DNA of 64,000 nucleotides from an uncultured Litoreibacter sp. (GCA_938030665.1 CALHHY010000026.1:26834-90833), one strand, 5' to 3'; positions 20,175 to 29,017 are shown, counted from the first letter of the stretch. Program-made: numbers and translations. The notes: generated by a model not told the origin, from the letters alone.

Positions 20175-20200
20175 CACCGCTTTCCGCTTCGTCAGAACAC

Positions 20201-20237
20201 AAGAAGCCCCGGCCGCAACGCCGGGGCTTCTTCGTTT
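20201..20237 (+). terminator. Rho-independent terminator after pnp
   Basis: AAGAAGCCCCGGC at 20201-20213 pairs over 13 bp without mismatch with 20220-20232, around a 6-nt loop, followed by a short pyrimidine/T-rich tail (CGTTTT). It lies between the convergent pnp and SDR genes and probably also slows the leftward SDR transcript. Confidence 0.88.
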
Positions 20238-20260
20238 TGGTAAAGGGAAGTGGAAGACCG

Positions 20261-21118
20261 TCAGCTCAGGAACTGATCAATCACCTGCTGCTGCAGCTTC
20301 TTGCCGTCCGGGTCTGGCGCGGTTTTGAGAGCGCAAAAATCCTCCCCCCAGTTGGAGGTGCGTGTACGAATTGGCGGATCTTCGGCCTCAACGCAGCGCA
20401 TCACGACGGCTGCCACCTCGTCGGCTGTCTGATATATGTCGCCAGTTCCGGCCCGCGCCTGCGCGCCGCCTACGTATTTTTGCAGGATCGGCAGGTATTC
20501 ATCCTCCAGCATCCCGCCGGTGCCCTCCACCTGCTTCATCACGTTGGCCGCAAATTCGGAGGCGATGCCGCCCGGCTCTACGCATGTGAAATACACCCCG
20601 AAATTGGGGGTGATATAGCTGGCCATCGCCTCCATATACCCCTCCACCCCGAATTTAGCACCGCAGTAGATTTCGTTAAACGGCTGACCCACCAGCCCGC
20701 CAACAGAGGAGACGGTGACGACATGGCCCGCGCGCTGCTTGCGGAAATGGCCGATCACTGCCTTGGTGCAGCGCACGACGCCCATGAAGTTCACATCCAT
20801 CACCCAGTTGATGTCTTCCTCCGTTGCCTGCTCGGTGGAGCGGACGTAACCGGCACCGGCGTTGTTGATCAGCACATCAATTCGGCCCGCTTCCGCGATA
20901 GCCTGATCCACCGCCGCTGTGATCGTGGCGCTGTCCTGCACGTCCAGCGCCAACACATGCAGCGCAACCCCTGCCTGCTGCGCGGCGGCGTCCAGCGCCT
21001 CGCGCCTTTCAAGGTTCCGCATGGTCGCGAATACCGTGTGGCCGGCTTTGGCAGCTTGGATGGCGGTGCTGATGCCAAGGCCGCTAGAGCAGCCGGTAAT
21101 GAGGATCGATTTCGACAT
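20261..21118 (-). CDS. Short-chain dehydrogenase/reductase (SDR)
   Basis: The 285-residue protein is a classical SDR with the cofactor motif TGCSSGLG at residues 8-15, NNAG near 87, and the catalytic Ser and YxxxK in VSSVGG...YCGAK near 138-156. The residue after the second strand is Arg (MRNLERRE), which favours NADP(H). The C-terminal region (YVGGAQARAGTGDIY) resembles SDRs that act on retinol, steroids or short alcohols, but substrate cannot be assigned. No operon partner: it converges with pnp and diverges from the RluA-type gene. Confidence 0.9.
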   Translation of the reverse strand: MSKSILITGCSSGLGISTAIQAAKAGHTVFATMRNLERREALDAAAQQAGVALHVLALDVQDSATITAAVDQAIAEAGRIDVLINNAGAGYVRSTEQATEEDINWVMDVNFMGVVRCTKAVIGHFRKQRAGHVVTVSSVGGLVGQPFNEIYCGAKFGVEGYMEAMASYITPNFGVYFTCVEPGGIASEFAANVMKQVEGTGGMLEDEYLPILQKYVGGAQARAGTGDIYQTADEVAAVVMRCVEAEDPPIRTRTSNWGEDFCALKTAPDPDGKKLQQQVIDQFLS

Positions 21119-21341
21119 GGAGGAAGTGCTTTCAAATGGGTTTCAATGGGACGACCTTATTCGTTGACATAGCGCGATGCAGCCCAAAAACCGCCCCAGA
21201 CTTTCACAGAAAGTCTGCGCCCAAATCTTCCAAGAGGATTTGCCGCCCGCCCTTGCATCACAGCGGGTGGGGTGTTCAAACCGGCGACATGTTACCGCTT
21301 GCCACCCTTAGCCGAATATCACACCGCAGCAGGCCCCATCC

Positions 21342-21986
21342 ATGAGCGATGCTTATACCCCGCCTCACGACCCTTTAGAGGTGATCTATGATGATGCGGA
21401 GCTGCTGATCGTCAACAAGCCGACCGGCCTTTTGTCGGTGCCGGGCAAAGGGGCCCACCTGGCCGATTGCCTGCTCGCACGGGTGCAGGCCGCATACCCC
21501 ACCGCGCTGCTGGTGCATCGTTTGGACCGCGACACGTCGGGCGTGATGGTGTTTGCCCTCAGCCCCGGTGCACAACGCCACCTGGGCCTGCAGTTTGAAC
21601 GCCGTCACACCAAGAAGACCTACATCGCCCTGGTGCATGGGCAGGTAGCCGACCCATCGGGGGAGGTCGATCTGCCCCTGATCGTGGACTGGCCCAACCG
21701 TCCCTTGCAGCATGTCAATTACGAGACAGGCAAACCGGCCCTCACCCAATGGCGACGGGGCGCGGTGACGGACGGGGTGACCCGCATGCGGTTATTTCCC
21801 ATGACCGGCCGGTCACACCAGCTTCGCGTGCATATGAAGGAGATCGGGCACCCCATCCTGGGCGATCCGTTCTACTCATCCAACTGGCAGGACTATCCGC
21901 GGATGATGCTGCACGCGCAAAGCCTGGCGGTGCGTCACCCCGATGGCGGCAGGCATATGAGCTTTCAGGCGAAAGCACCGTTTTGA
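21342..21986 (+). CDS. RluA-family pseudouridine synthase
   Basis: The 214-residue protein has the RluA catalytic core: IVNKPTGLLSVPGKG near 23-37, HRLDRDTSG at 59-67 with catalytic Asp62, KKTYIALVHG near 89, and MTGRSHQLRVHM near 152-163. It lacks an N-terminal S4 domain, as in RluA itself, which modifies 23S rRNA U746 and tRNA U32. The specific target is not determined here. It is a single gene; about 115 bp downstream the Hint-domain gene starts. Confidence 0.93.
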   Translation: MSDAYTPPHDPLEVIYDDAELLIVNKPTGLLSVPGKGAHLADCLLARVQAAYPTALLVHRLDRDTSGVMVFALSPGAQRHLGLQFERRHTKKTYIALVHGQVADPSGEVDLPLIVDWPNRPLQHVNYETGKPALTQWRRGAVTDGVTRMRLFPMTGRSHQLRVHMKEIGHPILGDPFYSSNWQDYPRMMLHAQSLAVRHPDGGRHMSFQAKAPF

Positions 21987-22101
21987 CGCCTGGCCGGTGA
22001 TGGCCCACGCCAAAGACAAACATGGAAAACGGAAATTTACTCTAATTTGAGACTCGCCATTTATGAAGCACATCAGTTGATCTGTTGCGCGAGTTGTATT
22101 G

Positions 22102-23211
22102 ATGGCCACTTTCACCTTTGACGTGTTCTACCTGGGAAGTTTTGCCGACGTCGATGTCGACGAAGGCGACACGAATGCAGAGAACGCCGATGATCTTCTC
22201 GCCATCTATGATGATTTCAGCGTGGCCAGCTTACTGGTCAATGACGCCGATGATGACGGGACAATCCGCGACAATGAGATCCAAGTCGCCGGTGATACCG
22301 TCAGCTTTGACGTAGGCGCCGGTAATGTGACGACCGAGCTTGATTCAAGTATTGAATATGCGATCACCGTCACGCGCGGCGATGGCAGTACCTACACGAC
22401 CACCGCGATTGTCTATCAAACCGTTACAGGCGATGTGTTTGTTCTGGGTGACATATTTGACGGGATAAATGTTCAGTCATTCGAGCTGACATCGGCCATC
22501 AACACGGACCCAGGTGGGACATCTGCCCGGGACAAGCTTTATACCCTAAACATTGTCTGCTTCGCGACCGGTACGATCATTGAAACCGCTGCGGGGCCGC
22601 AGCGGATTGAACAAATTGTCGCGGGCACGCTTATCAGAACCTATTTCGACCAGTTCCAACCTGTCCGGCACATTGGCCGCAACCGTGACGCAACCGGTCC
22701 GACATCCTGGCCCGTTTGCTTTGCCGCAGGCAGCCTGGGGAAGGGGATGCCTTCGCATGAATTGCGGGTCACCCAAAACCACCGGATCATGACAAACGCC
22801 CCGGTCGCACGTCAGCTGAGCGGTCATCACAACGCGTTTCTGGCCGCCAAACACCTGGCGGGTCTGACCGGTATTGCGCTTGATGAAAGCGCGGAAGACA
22901 TAACCTACTGGTACATGCTGTTTGACCGGCATCAGGCGATCCAGGCCAACGGGGCCTGGGCGGAATCGCTGTTTTTGGGCAGGCAGGCCATCGGCGCCTT
23001 GTCACCCGCAGACCGCGTGATGGTCATGAGAATGAAAGACACGCTCGACCCCGGCCTATTCGTCGCACCGCGCCTGCCTGACTTGAAAGGATTTGCCCGC
23101 AAAGAGCTGCTGCGTTCTGTCAGAAAAGGGCAGCCCGTTTTCCGACGTGAAAACGATGCCGCCAGACATGCAAACCAAACGCGGCCCGCGACGCTGGCTC
23201 AAACAGGCTAG
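22102..23211 (+). CDS. Hint-domain protein (Roseobacter type)
   Basis: The 369-residue product starts at ATG 22102. An N-terminal acidic, calcium-site-like beta region (about 1-150, DADDDGTI near 50) is followed by a Hint (hedgehog/intein) domain starting at Cys153 in CFATGTIIET. The domain includes GPQRIEQIVAGTLIRT and a VRHIGRNR block, then HELRVTQNHRIM, the usual His-bearing block. Hint domains can cut or splice the protein at the Cys; in Roseobacters such proteins are numerous and often look like secreted RTX-related proteins. No canonical C-terminal HN splice junction is obvious, so release of the N-part, not splicing, is more likely. The last 4 bp overlap the convergent ALDH gene. Confidence 0.82.
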   Translation: MATFTFDVFYLGSFADVDVDEGDTNAENADDLLAIYDDFSVASLLVNDADDDGTIRDNEIQVAGDTVSFDVGAGNVTTELDSSIEYAITVTRGDGSTYTTTAIVYQTVTGDVFVLGDIFDGINVQSFELTSAINTDPGGTSARDKLYTLNIVCFATGTIIETAAGPQRIEQIVAGTLIRTYFDQFQPVRHIGRNRDATGPTSWPVCFAAGSLGKGMPSHELRVTQNHRIMTNAPVARQLSGHHNAFLAAKHLAGLTGIALDESAEDITYWYMLFDRHQAIQANGAWAESLFLGRQAIGALSPADRVMVMRMKDTLDPGLFVAPRLPDLKGFARKELLRSVRKGQPVFRRENDAARHANQTRPATLAQTG

Positions 23212-24638
23212 GACCGGTTCCAGCCGCTGACGGCTTTAACCTCCAAAAACTCCTCCAGACCCCATGCGCCGCCTTCCCGCCCATTGCCCGATTGCTTGTA
23301 CCCCCCAAAAGGGGAGCCCTGGGCAAAGCCGGAACCATTGGTTTCCACCATCCCCGACCGCAGGCGGCGCGCCACCCGGCGGCGTTTTTCGTCATCTTCA
23401 GTCTGGATGTAGTTGGTCAAACCATAGGGCGTATCGTTGGCCAGCGCGATTGCATGCGCCTCGTCGTCAAAGGGCATTATGGACAGCACGGGCCCGAAAA
23501 TCTCCTGCTTGTAGATTTCCATGTCGGGGGTCACATCCGTGAAAACCGTCGGGCGGCAGTAGTAGCCACGGTTCAGGCCCTCGGGACGACCGGGGCCACC
23601 CGCCACCAGCCGGGCACCTTCGGCGATCCCCTGCTCGATCAGGCCCTGCACCTTGTCAAACTGCGCGGCTGACACCAGCGGGCCGATATGCTTGCCCTCT
23701 TCGGAGGCGGGACCGACGCGGGTTGCCTCCGCCGTCTCGATAGCTTGGGCCACGGCTTCCTCGAAGCGGGACTTTTCGACCAGCATCCGGGTTGGCGCGT
23801 TGCAGGACTGGCCTGTGTTGCGGAAGCAGCGGGCCACCCCCTGACTGACGGCTTTCTCGGCCGCATCCGCGAAGATGATGTTGGCCCCTTTGCCGCCAAG
23901 CTCCAGCGACACGCGTTTCAGGGTTTCCGCCGCCGCGACAGAAATCAACTTGCCCGCCCGCGACGACCCCGTGAAGGAGACCATGTCAACTTCAGGATGC
24001 GCGCTAAGCTCTGACCCGACCCCCGCGCCTTCGCCATTGACCATGTTGAACACACCTTTCGGGAAACCGGCCTCATGGATGAAATCGGCAAAAAGGATGC
24101 CTGATAGCGGCGCGATCTCAGAAGGCTTCAGGACCGCGGTGCAGCCAGTGGCCAAAGCCGGGATCGCCTTCAACACGATCTGGTTCATCGGCCAGTTCCA
24201 GGGCGTGATCAGCGCGCAAACCCCGATTGGCTCGTACAGTGTGGCCTCCGTCTCGGTAAACATCCGGTCAAATTCAAAACTCTCAAGCGCCTTGAGGAAG
24301 CCACCAAGGTGCCAGGAACCGGCACCGACCTGCTGCGCGCGCGCCAGATCCTGGGGCGCGCCCATCTCAAGCGAGATCGCCTGCGCCATCTCCTCCGCCC
24401 GGTCGTTATAGACCTCCGACAACGTCTTGAGCAGGCCGATGCGATCCGCAACGGGTGTCTGCGACCAGCCTTCAAAAGCCGCGCGAGCCGCCATGACGGC
24501 CGCATCCGCATCCGCTGACGACCCAAGAGAGATGGTCGCGCAGACCTCCTCCGTCGAAGGGTTGATCACATCAAAAGGACTGGCGTTCTTGGGTGAAACC
24601 CATGCACCGTTGATGTAGAAATTTTCCAGATTTTTCAT
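23208..24638 (-). CDS. NAD(P)+-dependent aldehyde dehydrogenase family protein
   Basis: The 476-residue protein has a complete ALDH fold: PWNWPMNQ near 150 (cofactor loop), the FTGSSRAGK glycine motif near 225, catalytic Glu in ELGGKGAN near 246 and catalytic Cys in NTGQSCNAPTR near 278, then KQEIFGPVLS near 380. Length is typical. Substrate class cannot be fixed from sequence; similar Roseobacter proteins act on short or medium aldehydes. It is divergent from the peroxiredoxin gene (79 bp between starts) and overlaps the Hint gene tail-to-tail. The divergent pairing hints at a shared oxidative or aldehyde stress promoter region, which is only an inference. Confidence 0.94.
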   Translation of the reverse strand: MKNLENFYINGAWVSPKNASPFDVINPSTEEVCATISLGSSADADAAVMAARAAFEGWSQTPVADRIGLLKTLSEVYNDRAEEMAQAISLEMGAPQDLARAQQVGAGSWHLGGFLKALESFEFDRMFTETEATLYEPIGVCALITPWNWPMNQIVLKAIPALATGCTAVLKPSEIAPLSGILFADFIHEAGFPKGVFNMVNGEGAGVGSELSAHPEVDMVSFTGSSRAGKLISVAAAETLKRVSLELGGKGANIIFADAAEKAVSQGVARCFRNTGQSCNAPTRMLVEKSRFEEAVAQAIETAEATRVGPASEEGKHIGPLVSAAQFDKVQGLIEQGIAEGARLVAGGPGRPEGLNRGYYCRPTVFTDVTPDMEIYKQEIFGPVLSIMPFDDEAHAIALANDTPYGLTNYIQTEDDEKRRRVARRLRSGMVETNGSGFAQGSPFGGYKQSGNGREGGAWGLEEFLEVKAVSGWNRS

Positions 24639-24717
24639 AGCCGCAGCCTCCCGATTTGCTATCGCGCTTATGCCGCGTATAGTCTTGGCAACCTAGTCTT
24701 TTATGGAAGGAAGCACC

Positions 24718-25368
24718 ATGGGTCTGCGCATCAATGACACCATTCCGAATCTGAGCGTCATGACCGATCAGGGAGAAATCTCGCTCCATGATTGGGTCGG
24801 TGATGGCTGGGCGGTCATTTTCAGCCATCCAAAGGATTTCACGCCGGTCTGCACCACAGAATTCGGGGCCGTCGCACAGCTGGCCGATGAATGGGCGAAG
24901 CGGGGCACGAAGGTGCTCGGCGTCTCTGTTGACGGGGTCGAGGATCATATCAAGTGGAAAGCCGATATAGAGAAAGTCGCCCAGGCAAAGGCTGAATTTG
25001 CGATTGTCGCCGATGACGGGCTGGAGATGGCAAAGGCCTTTGACATGCTGCCCGCCGAGTATGTGCTGCCCGACGGCCGCACCCCGGCCGACAGCGCCAC
25101 GGTCCGGTCAGTATTCATTGTTGGACCCGACAAGCAGGTCAAACTGATGATGACCTACCCGATGACCGTGGGGCGCAACTTTGCCGAGATCATCCGCGCG
25201 CTTGACGGATTGCAAATGTCCGCCAAAGGCGTGGCGACACCTGCAAATTGGGAGATCGGGCAAGACGTCATCGTGCCGCCTGCGGTCTCAACCGAAGATG
25301 CGGAGGCCAAGTTTGGCACTGTGACGACAGTTCTACCCTATCTGCGCACCGTCAAGGCACCAGGGTAA
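24718..25368 (+). CDS. 1-Cys peroxiredoxin (Prx6/AhpC-TSA family)
   Basis: This 216-residue protein reduces hydroperoxides with one conserved peroxidatic Cys, Cys45 in HPKDFTPVCTTE. The Prx6-type C-terminal extension with MTYPMTVGRNFAEIIR and TPANW is present, and there is no resolving Cys of the 2-Cys type. The start is ATG 24718, set by AAGGAAG; an ATG 5 codons upstream would place that site inside the gene. A TATAGT hexamer at 24678-24683 could be a -10 element. The last 17 bp overlap the convergent pyruvyltransferase-family gene. Confidence 0.94.
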   Translation: MGLRINDTIPNLSVMTDQGEISLHDWVGDGWAVIFSHPKDFTPVCTTEFGAVAQLADEWAKRGTKVLGVSVDGVEDHIKWKADIEKVAQAKAEFAIVADDGLEMAKAFDMLPAEYVLPDGRTPADSATVRSVFIVGPDKQVKLMMTYPMTVGRNFAEIIRALDGLQMSAKGVATPANWEIGQDVIVPPAVSTEDAEAKFGTVTTVLPYLRTVKAPG

Positions 25369-26167
25369 ACGCGTCATAGCTGCCAAAGTAGGCGGCGTTT
25401 TCGTAGTGATCCGCGATAGAGCTGTCGAAGATCGCTTTGATCTTGAAGTAGTCATTTGAATAAATTTCGGATTGCCGCCCCAGCATGGTCGCGGCAATCC
25501 CGATATGCAGGCGGTTCGTACGAACTGTCTTGTAGCTACCAATATGTTCCAGAAAACGATCAAGCGGGGTATGGGCGCGGCCCTTTTTGGACAAGTCAAG
25601 ATTTGGCTTTGGCAGATCAAACCCATCTGGCGCTTCGGTATCTTCTCGAAAAAAGTCACCAACGTCGCGCGTTGATGGCCCCGCGACCGGATTGAAGAAA
25701 AACGCCATGTCATGGCAAAAAGGCGCGTCGGGCATCCGCTCGCTGCTTTGATAACGGTCGCGGACAAAGAAGTGGGAATCCTTCGCGAAAGCATCGCGAT
25801 CAAGATCAACCGCAAAGGTCGATGGCAGAAAAACCGCGCTGGAGAATTGTTGCGACAGCTCGGCCACCTTGGGCAGCAATTCATAATGCGGTGAAAACGC
25901 CCCGCATCCATTATAGATCATCACCGGGTCCGCATGGCCCGTTGCAGCTTTCAGATCTTTGATGTCCGCGCGCTTTTTCATGACGTCTTTGAACCGGGCC
26001 ACGACATGCGGGATGTCGTAGTGCCGCAAGAACGTCTCCGCGCCCTCGCGGATCATGCTGTCGCCCCAGTTCCCGGGATTGACGAAAAAGACCGCAGGGC
26101 GACCGTCAAGAACGTCCTTCAACCGGGCTGCAAGGGCATCAAATTCAGGTTTATGCGCCGCGATCAC
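25352..26167 (-). CDS. Polysaccharide pyruvyltransferase-family protein
   Basis: The 271-residue protein resembles the PS_pyruv_trans family: an N-terminal NPGNWGDSMIREG segment (near 29-41), a central MIYNGCGAFSPHYELLP loop and a C-terminal VRTNRLHIGIAATMLGR block (near 217-233) with the family His. These enzymes add pyruvate ketals to exopolysaccharide sugars. It overlaps the upstream GT25 gene by 4 bp, so the two probably work on the same glycan. The tail overlaps the peroxiredoxin gene by 17 bp on the opposite strand. The family call rests on short motifs. Confidence 0.75.
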   Translation of the reverse strand: MIAAHKPEFDALAARLKDVLDGRPAVFFVNPGNWGDSMIREGAETFLRHYDIPHVVARFKDVMKKRADIKDLKAATGHADPVMIYNGCGAFSPHYELLPKVAELSQQFSSAVFLPSTFAVDLDRDAFAKDSHFFVRDRYQSSERMPDAPFCHDMAFFFNPVAGPSTRDVGDFFREDTEAPDGFDLPKPNLDLSKKGRAHTPLDRFLEHIGSYKTVRTNRLHIGIAATMLGRQSEIYSNDYFKIKAIFDSSIADHYENAAYFGSYDAFTLVP

Positions 26168-26910
26168 TTCACAATGCCCCGCGCAACCAACCGATGCCGC
26201 AACCCCCTGTTATGGTTGTGCCATAACCGTTGAAGTCTGAGCTTATGTTGAGTCATATCACTGGTTGAGCCAGCCGGGGGGGATGCTTGTATGGTGCTTT
26301 CCTCAGATCGAGCCCCGAAAGGCGGCGGCCTGAATGCCAGCCCCCGATCCGTGTCTGCAACCCATTTTTGTATCTGCACATCGACCGGGTATTGCATCTT
26401 CTCGGACATCATCAGAAAGGCTTGCGCACCTCCTCGCGTCCAAAGAAGGGCTGTGGTCGTAACTGGCATGTAGTGTGCGTGGAATAAGGGCAGCGGCCCG
26501 TCCCACACTGCCTGCCTCACCTGCGTCAGATGCTTCTTCGCCGGTCGGGCGAGGTTGGCCACATCCCAGATCGACATCTTGCGCCAGCAGGCAGCCATCT
26601 CAGCCAGGCAAGTTGCACTCTGCGGGGTCATCGACACGTCATCCTCGGCGATGAAACCTAGTTCCGCCCCGGTGCGCAGAAATGCCTCAGCCGCGACGCG
26701 ATGACTTAGAAAGCACCCCACCTCACCGGGGTTCAGGCGGCGTCCCATCGTAGGCAGGGCCTCATCCCCAAGATCGTTGGGGATGGTTTTGCCATCGATG
26801 GCGGCTATCCTTGTGAAAGGAATGCCAGCTTTGGCCATGAGGTCGGTCGTCTCGGCCAATCGGTCCGGACTTCGGTCCAGATTGATGACGAAGCAGGCAA
26901 TATTATCCAT
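26164..26910 (-). CDS. Glycosyltransferase family 25 (LPS-type)
   Basis: The product is 248 residues from the ATG at 26910; an in-frame GTG three codons upstream is the alternative. It has the GT25 pattern: FVINLDRSPDR near 7-17, RLNPGEVGCFLSH near 58-70 and the metal-binding IAEDDVS near 88. GT25 enzymes usually transfer galactose or related sugars in lipopolysaccharide or capsule synthesis. The C-terminus is basic (RLWHNHNRGLRHRLVARG) and may bind the membrane surface. It overlaps the downstream pyruvyltransferase-family gene by 4 bp, forming a two-gene operon. Acceptor unknown. Confidence 0.85.
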   Translation of the reverse strand: MDNIACFVINLDRSPDRLAETTDLMAKAGIPFTRIAAIDGKTIPNDLGDEALPTMGRRLNPGEVGCFLSHRVAAEAFLRTGAELGFIAEDDVSMTPQSATCLAEMAACWRKMSIWDVANLARPAKKHLTQVRQAVWDGPLPLFHAHYMPVTTTALLWTRGGAQAFLMMSEKMQYPVDVQIQKWVADTDRGLAFRPPPFGARSEESTIQASPPAGSTSDMTQHKLRLQRLWHNHNRGLRHRLVARGIVK

Positions 26911-26972
26911 AGCGCTCACGCAAGGGGGTGTGCGCTATGTTTGCGTTCGGACGGCGAGGAATACAACGTGAT

Positions 26973-27542
26973 TTAGTGCAGAACCACCTTCGTCCCGTTT
27001 GGCACTTGCTCGTAGAGATGCGCGATATGGGCGTTGGTCAACCGGACGCAGCCGTTCGACACGGCCGAGTTGATCGTCCACGGCGCAGAGGTGCCGTGGA
27101 TGCGCAGGAATGTGTCGCCGCGCTCACGGGTGAACAGGTACAGCGCGCGGGCGCCGAGCGGATTGTCGGGGCCGCCGGGCATGCCGTCTTTGAACTGCTC
27201 GAACGCTTCGGGGTCACGCTCGATCATCTCGGGCGTTGGGGTCCAGGAGGGCCAGGCCTTCTTTGCGCCGATTGTGAATGTGCCGGACTCGTAGAGATCT
27301 TCCTTGCCGATGCCACATGTGTAGCGCAGCGCCCGGCCTTCAGGCAGGGTCCAGTACAGCGCGAATGCCTGCGGGTCGACATGGATTTCACCGGCTGGCA
27401 GCCCCCCGTTGAGGGTTATGACGCGTGGTTTGTGCGCCTCTGGCAGGGTCCAGCCCTGACGCTGCGCACTCGCCCGCGAGGTAGTCCCCACAGTTGCAGC
27501 AGCAAAAGTTGCACCCAAAAGCGCGCGGCGGTTCATCAACAT
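26973..27542 (-). CDS. L,D-transpeptidase (YkuD domain)
   Basis: This 189-residue periplasmic enzyme cross-links peptidoglycan (3-3 links) or anchors proteins to it. The start chosen is the ATG at 27542, preceded by AAAGGG at the right distance; the longer frame lacks a site. A signal sequence with twin Arg (NRRALLGATFAAA) suggests Tat export. The YkuD catalytic motif is IHGTSAPW followed by SNGCVRLTN, catalytic Cys near residue 164. GGLPAGEIHVDP near 45 is the usual first strand. The gene is alone on its transcript, followed by the GT25 pair about 60 bp downstream. Confidence 0.93.
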   Translation of the reverse strand: MLMNRRALLGATFAAATVGTTSRASAQRQGWTLPEAHKPRVITLNGGLPAGEIHVDPQAFALYWTLPEGRALRYTCGIGKEDLYESGTFTIGAKKAWPSWTPTPEMIERDPEAFEQFKDGMPGGPDNPLGARALYLFTRERGDTFLRIHGTSAPWTINSAVSNGCVRLTNAHIAHLYEQVPNGTKVVLH

Positions 27543-27648
27543 AGCGGATCCCTTTAGCAATCTGACGTTGGTTAACTTAGCGGGCATCGCGAGGTGTTTC
27601 AACGATCCCGGAATTGGCCACCCGTATCAATGTAGCCACCTGAAAGCA

Positions 27649-27676
27649 CAAAGGCCCCGACATGCCGGGGCCTTTG
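27649..27676 (-). terminator. Hairpin terminator after the VPLPA-CTERM gene
   Basis: CAAAGGCCCCG at 27649-27659 and CGGGGCCTTTG at 27666-27676 form an 11-bp perfect stem with a 6-nt loop, 20 bp after the stop of the leftward gene. The T-tract on that strand is weak, so efficiency is uncertain. Confidence 0.75.
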
Positions 27677-27695
27677 CAGTTAATAGAAGATCGGC

Positions 27696-28517
27696 TTACG
27701 CAGATTGCTTCTTCTTGCGTGCGCGCCAGCCCAGGAAACCAAGGCTTGCAGCCAGAAGCGGCGCAGATGCTGGCAGCGGCACTGGAGCCACCTCCGTGAT
27801 GGAAATGGTCAGCAGGCTGAAATCGGCCGGGTCGGTGAAGAAGTCCAACACGTCGCCGGTGCCCAGGACACCATTCGTTGCAAGCGTTGCACCGCCAAAT
27901 ATTGACGCGATATCGGCACCAGCAGCAGTGATGACACCCTCGCCCGCTCCGCCCAAGGTGATATCTTCACCCTGAACAAAGGCCGAGCCGAACAAGGCGT
28001 TTGCCTCGGTACCGGCATCATAGATGTCTTCGCCGGTCACATTGATGAACTGTGGGCCCAGGAAGTCGCCACTGTCCGAGAACAGGCGCAGCGCATCATC
28101 GTTGCCGATAAACGTATCGTTGGACGGCAACAGCATCGCAAGGAACGTGAAGTATGGGTTGCTGGCGCCGTCAATGTCCAACACGGCGGTCACAGTCTCG
28201 CCCGGTTGGATTGGTGGCGGCGTGCCCGCAGCGTTCGTGTTGCCTTGGCTGTCGGCATCTGCAGCCAGCCGCTCGGCGGCGACGGCAGATGCCATGCCGG
28301 TTTCCGCGATCAGTTCAACACCTGCCGATGCGGCTGCGCCGACGTTGAAGGCGTCGAAGCTGTCATCGTGGAAAGCGGTGTAGAGCGGCGTAATGGCAAA
28401 GCCGTCTGCGCCGGTCGTATTCGTGATTGTAATGCTCAGCGTCGCAGCACTTGCCGCAGTTGCCAGCATCATCGAAAGCGGCACTGCCATTGCGACGCTC
28501 TTTAATTTCAGAGTCAT
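27696..28517 (-). CDS. Spondin-domain protein with VPLPA-CTERM sorting signal
   Basis: The 273-residue protein starts at ATG 28517, set by GGAGAG; the open frame upstream runs through non-coding sequence. It has a signal peptide (cleavage near ATAASA), then a Spondin_N-like domain: LSITITNTTG, ITPLYTAFHDDSFDAFNVG, AETGMAS, PPIQPGETVT and a MLLPSNDTFIGNDD block. The C-terminus carries VPLPASAPLLAASLGFLGW followed by RARKKK, which is the VPLPA-CTERM tripartite signal (motif, membrane helix, basic tail) processed by an exosortase. The protein is thus expected at the cell surface or in extracellular polymer. The exosortase is not in the window. Confidence 0.88.
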   Translation of the reverse strand: MTLKLKSVAMAVPLSMMLATAASAATLSITITNTTGADGFAITPLYTAFHDDSFDAFNVGAAASAGVELIAETGMASAVAAERLAADADSQGNTNAAGTPPPIQPGETVTAVLDIDGASNPYFTFLAMLLPSNDTFIGNDDALRLFSDSGDFLGPQFINVTGEDIYDAGTEANALFGSAFVQGEDITLGGAGEGVITAAGADIASIFGGATLATNGVLGTGDVLDFFTDPADFSLLTISITEVAPVPLPASAPLLAASLGFLGWRARKKKQSA

Positions 28518-29017
28518 CAAACTCTCCCATTTAACCATTATTGTCACGCTTGGCAGCAGTCCCCACCCCGCGTGCGCACACCTTAGGTCACGGGTGCGGT
28601 AAACTGGCAGACACGAGGCCGTGAGGTCGCAGGGGTTCAAACCAACGTGATTGACGCCCCCGTGCTATCACAAATCGACCGGCGCTTTTCTGCCGGTGGT
28701 AACCGAATTGCTCTGATTATCTCGGTTTCCCCGCAGCAACGCTCACGCGACTGTGAAAGTAGCTGCGAGCTGCGCGGCTCGAGCATCGCTTGAAATCCAA
28801 GTGCGGGCACCGCATCGCGGCAGCAATGTGACCAGAACGTCAGAATCAGGATACGTTTGATTGTTGATCGGGTTGCCAGGATATAGAGCCCCTGTAGTAC
28901 GGCAACCCTTTGATGTTAAATCAACATTCATTAGGATCTGCGAAACCCGCGTGGCGATAAACTCGCATGCCCATTTTCGTGTTTTTGTGTTATGGTTCTG
29001 CAATTAGAGGATATTTT
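28518..29017. other. 500-bp intergenic region with a tRNA-like remnant
   Basis: No convincing gene lies here. At 28593-28643 on the + strand a D-arm-like stretch (GGTGCGGTAAACTGGCAGAC) is followed by a T-loop-like GGTTCAAACC, as in tRNA-Leu, but arms do not pair well and the variable arm is missing. A 6-bp stem (ACCGGC 28678-28683 with GCCGGT 28692-28697) follows. The right part is visibly more AT-rich and includes the presumed promoter of the DUF4157 gene. Confidence 0.5.

Noticed and set aside
28743..29003. 86-codon minus-strand frame upstream of the DUF4157 gene
   Set aside because: No ribosome-binding site, mixed composition and no recognisable family; lies in the intergenic promoter region.
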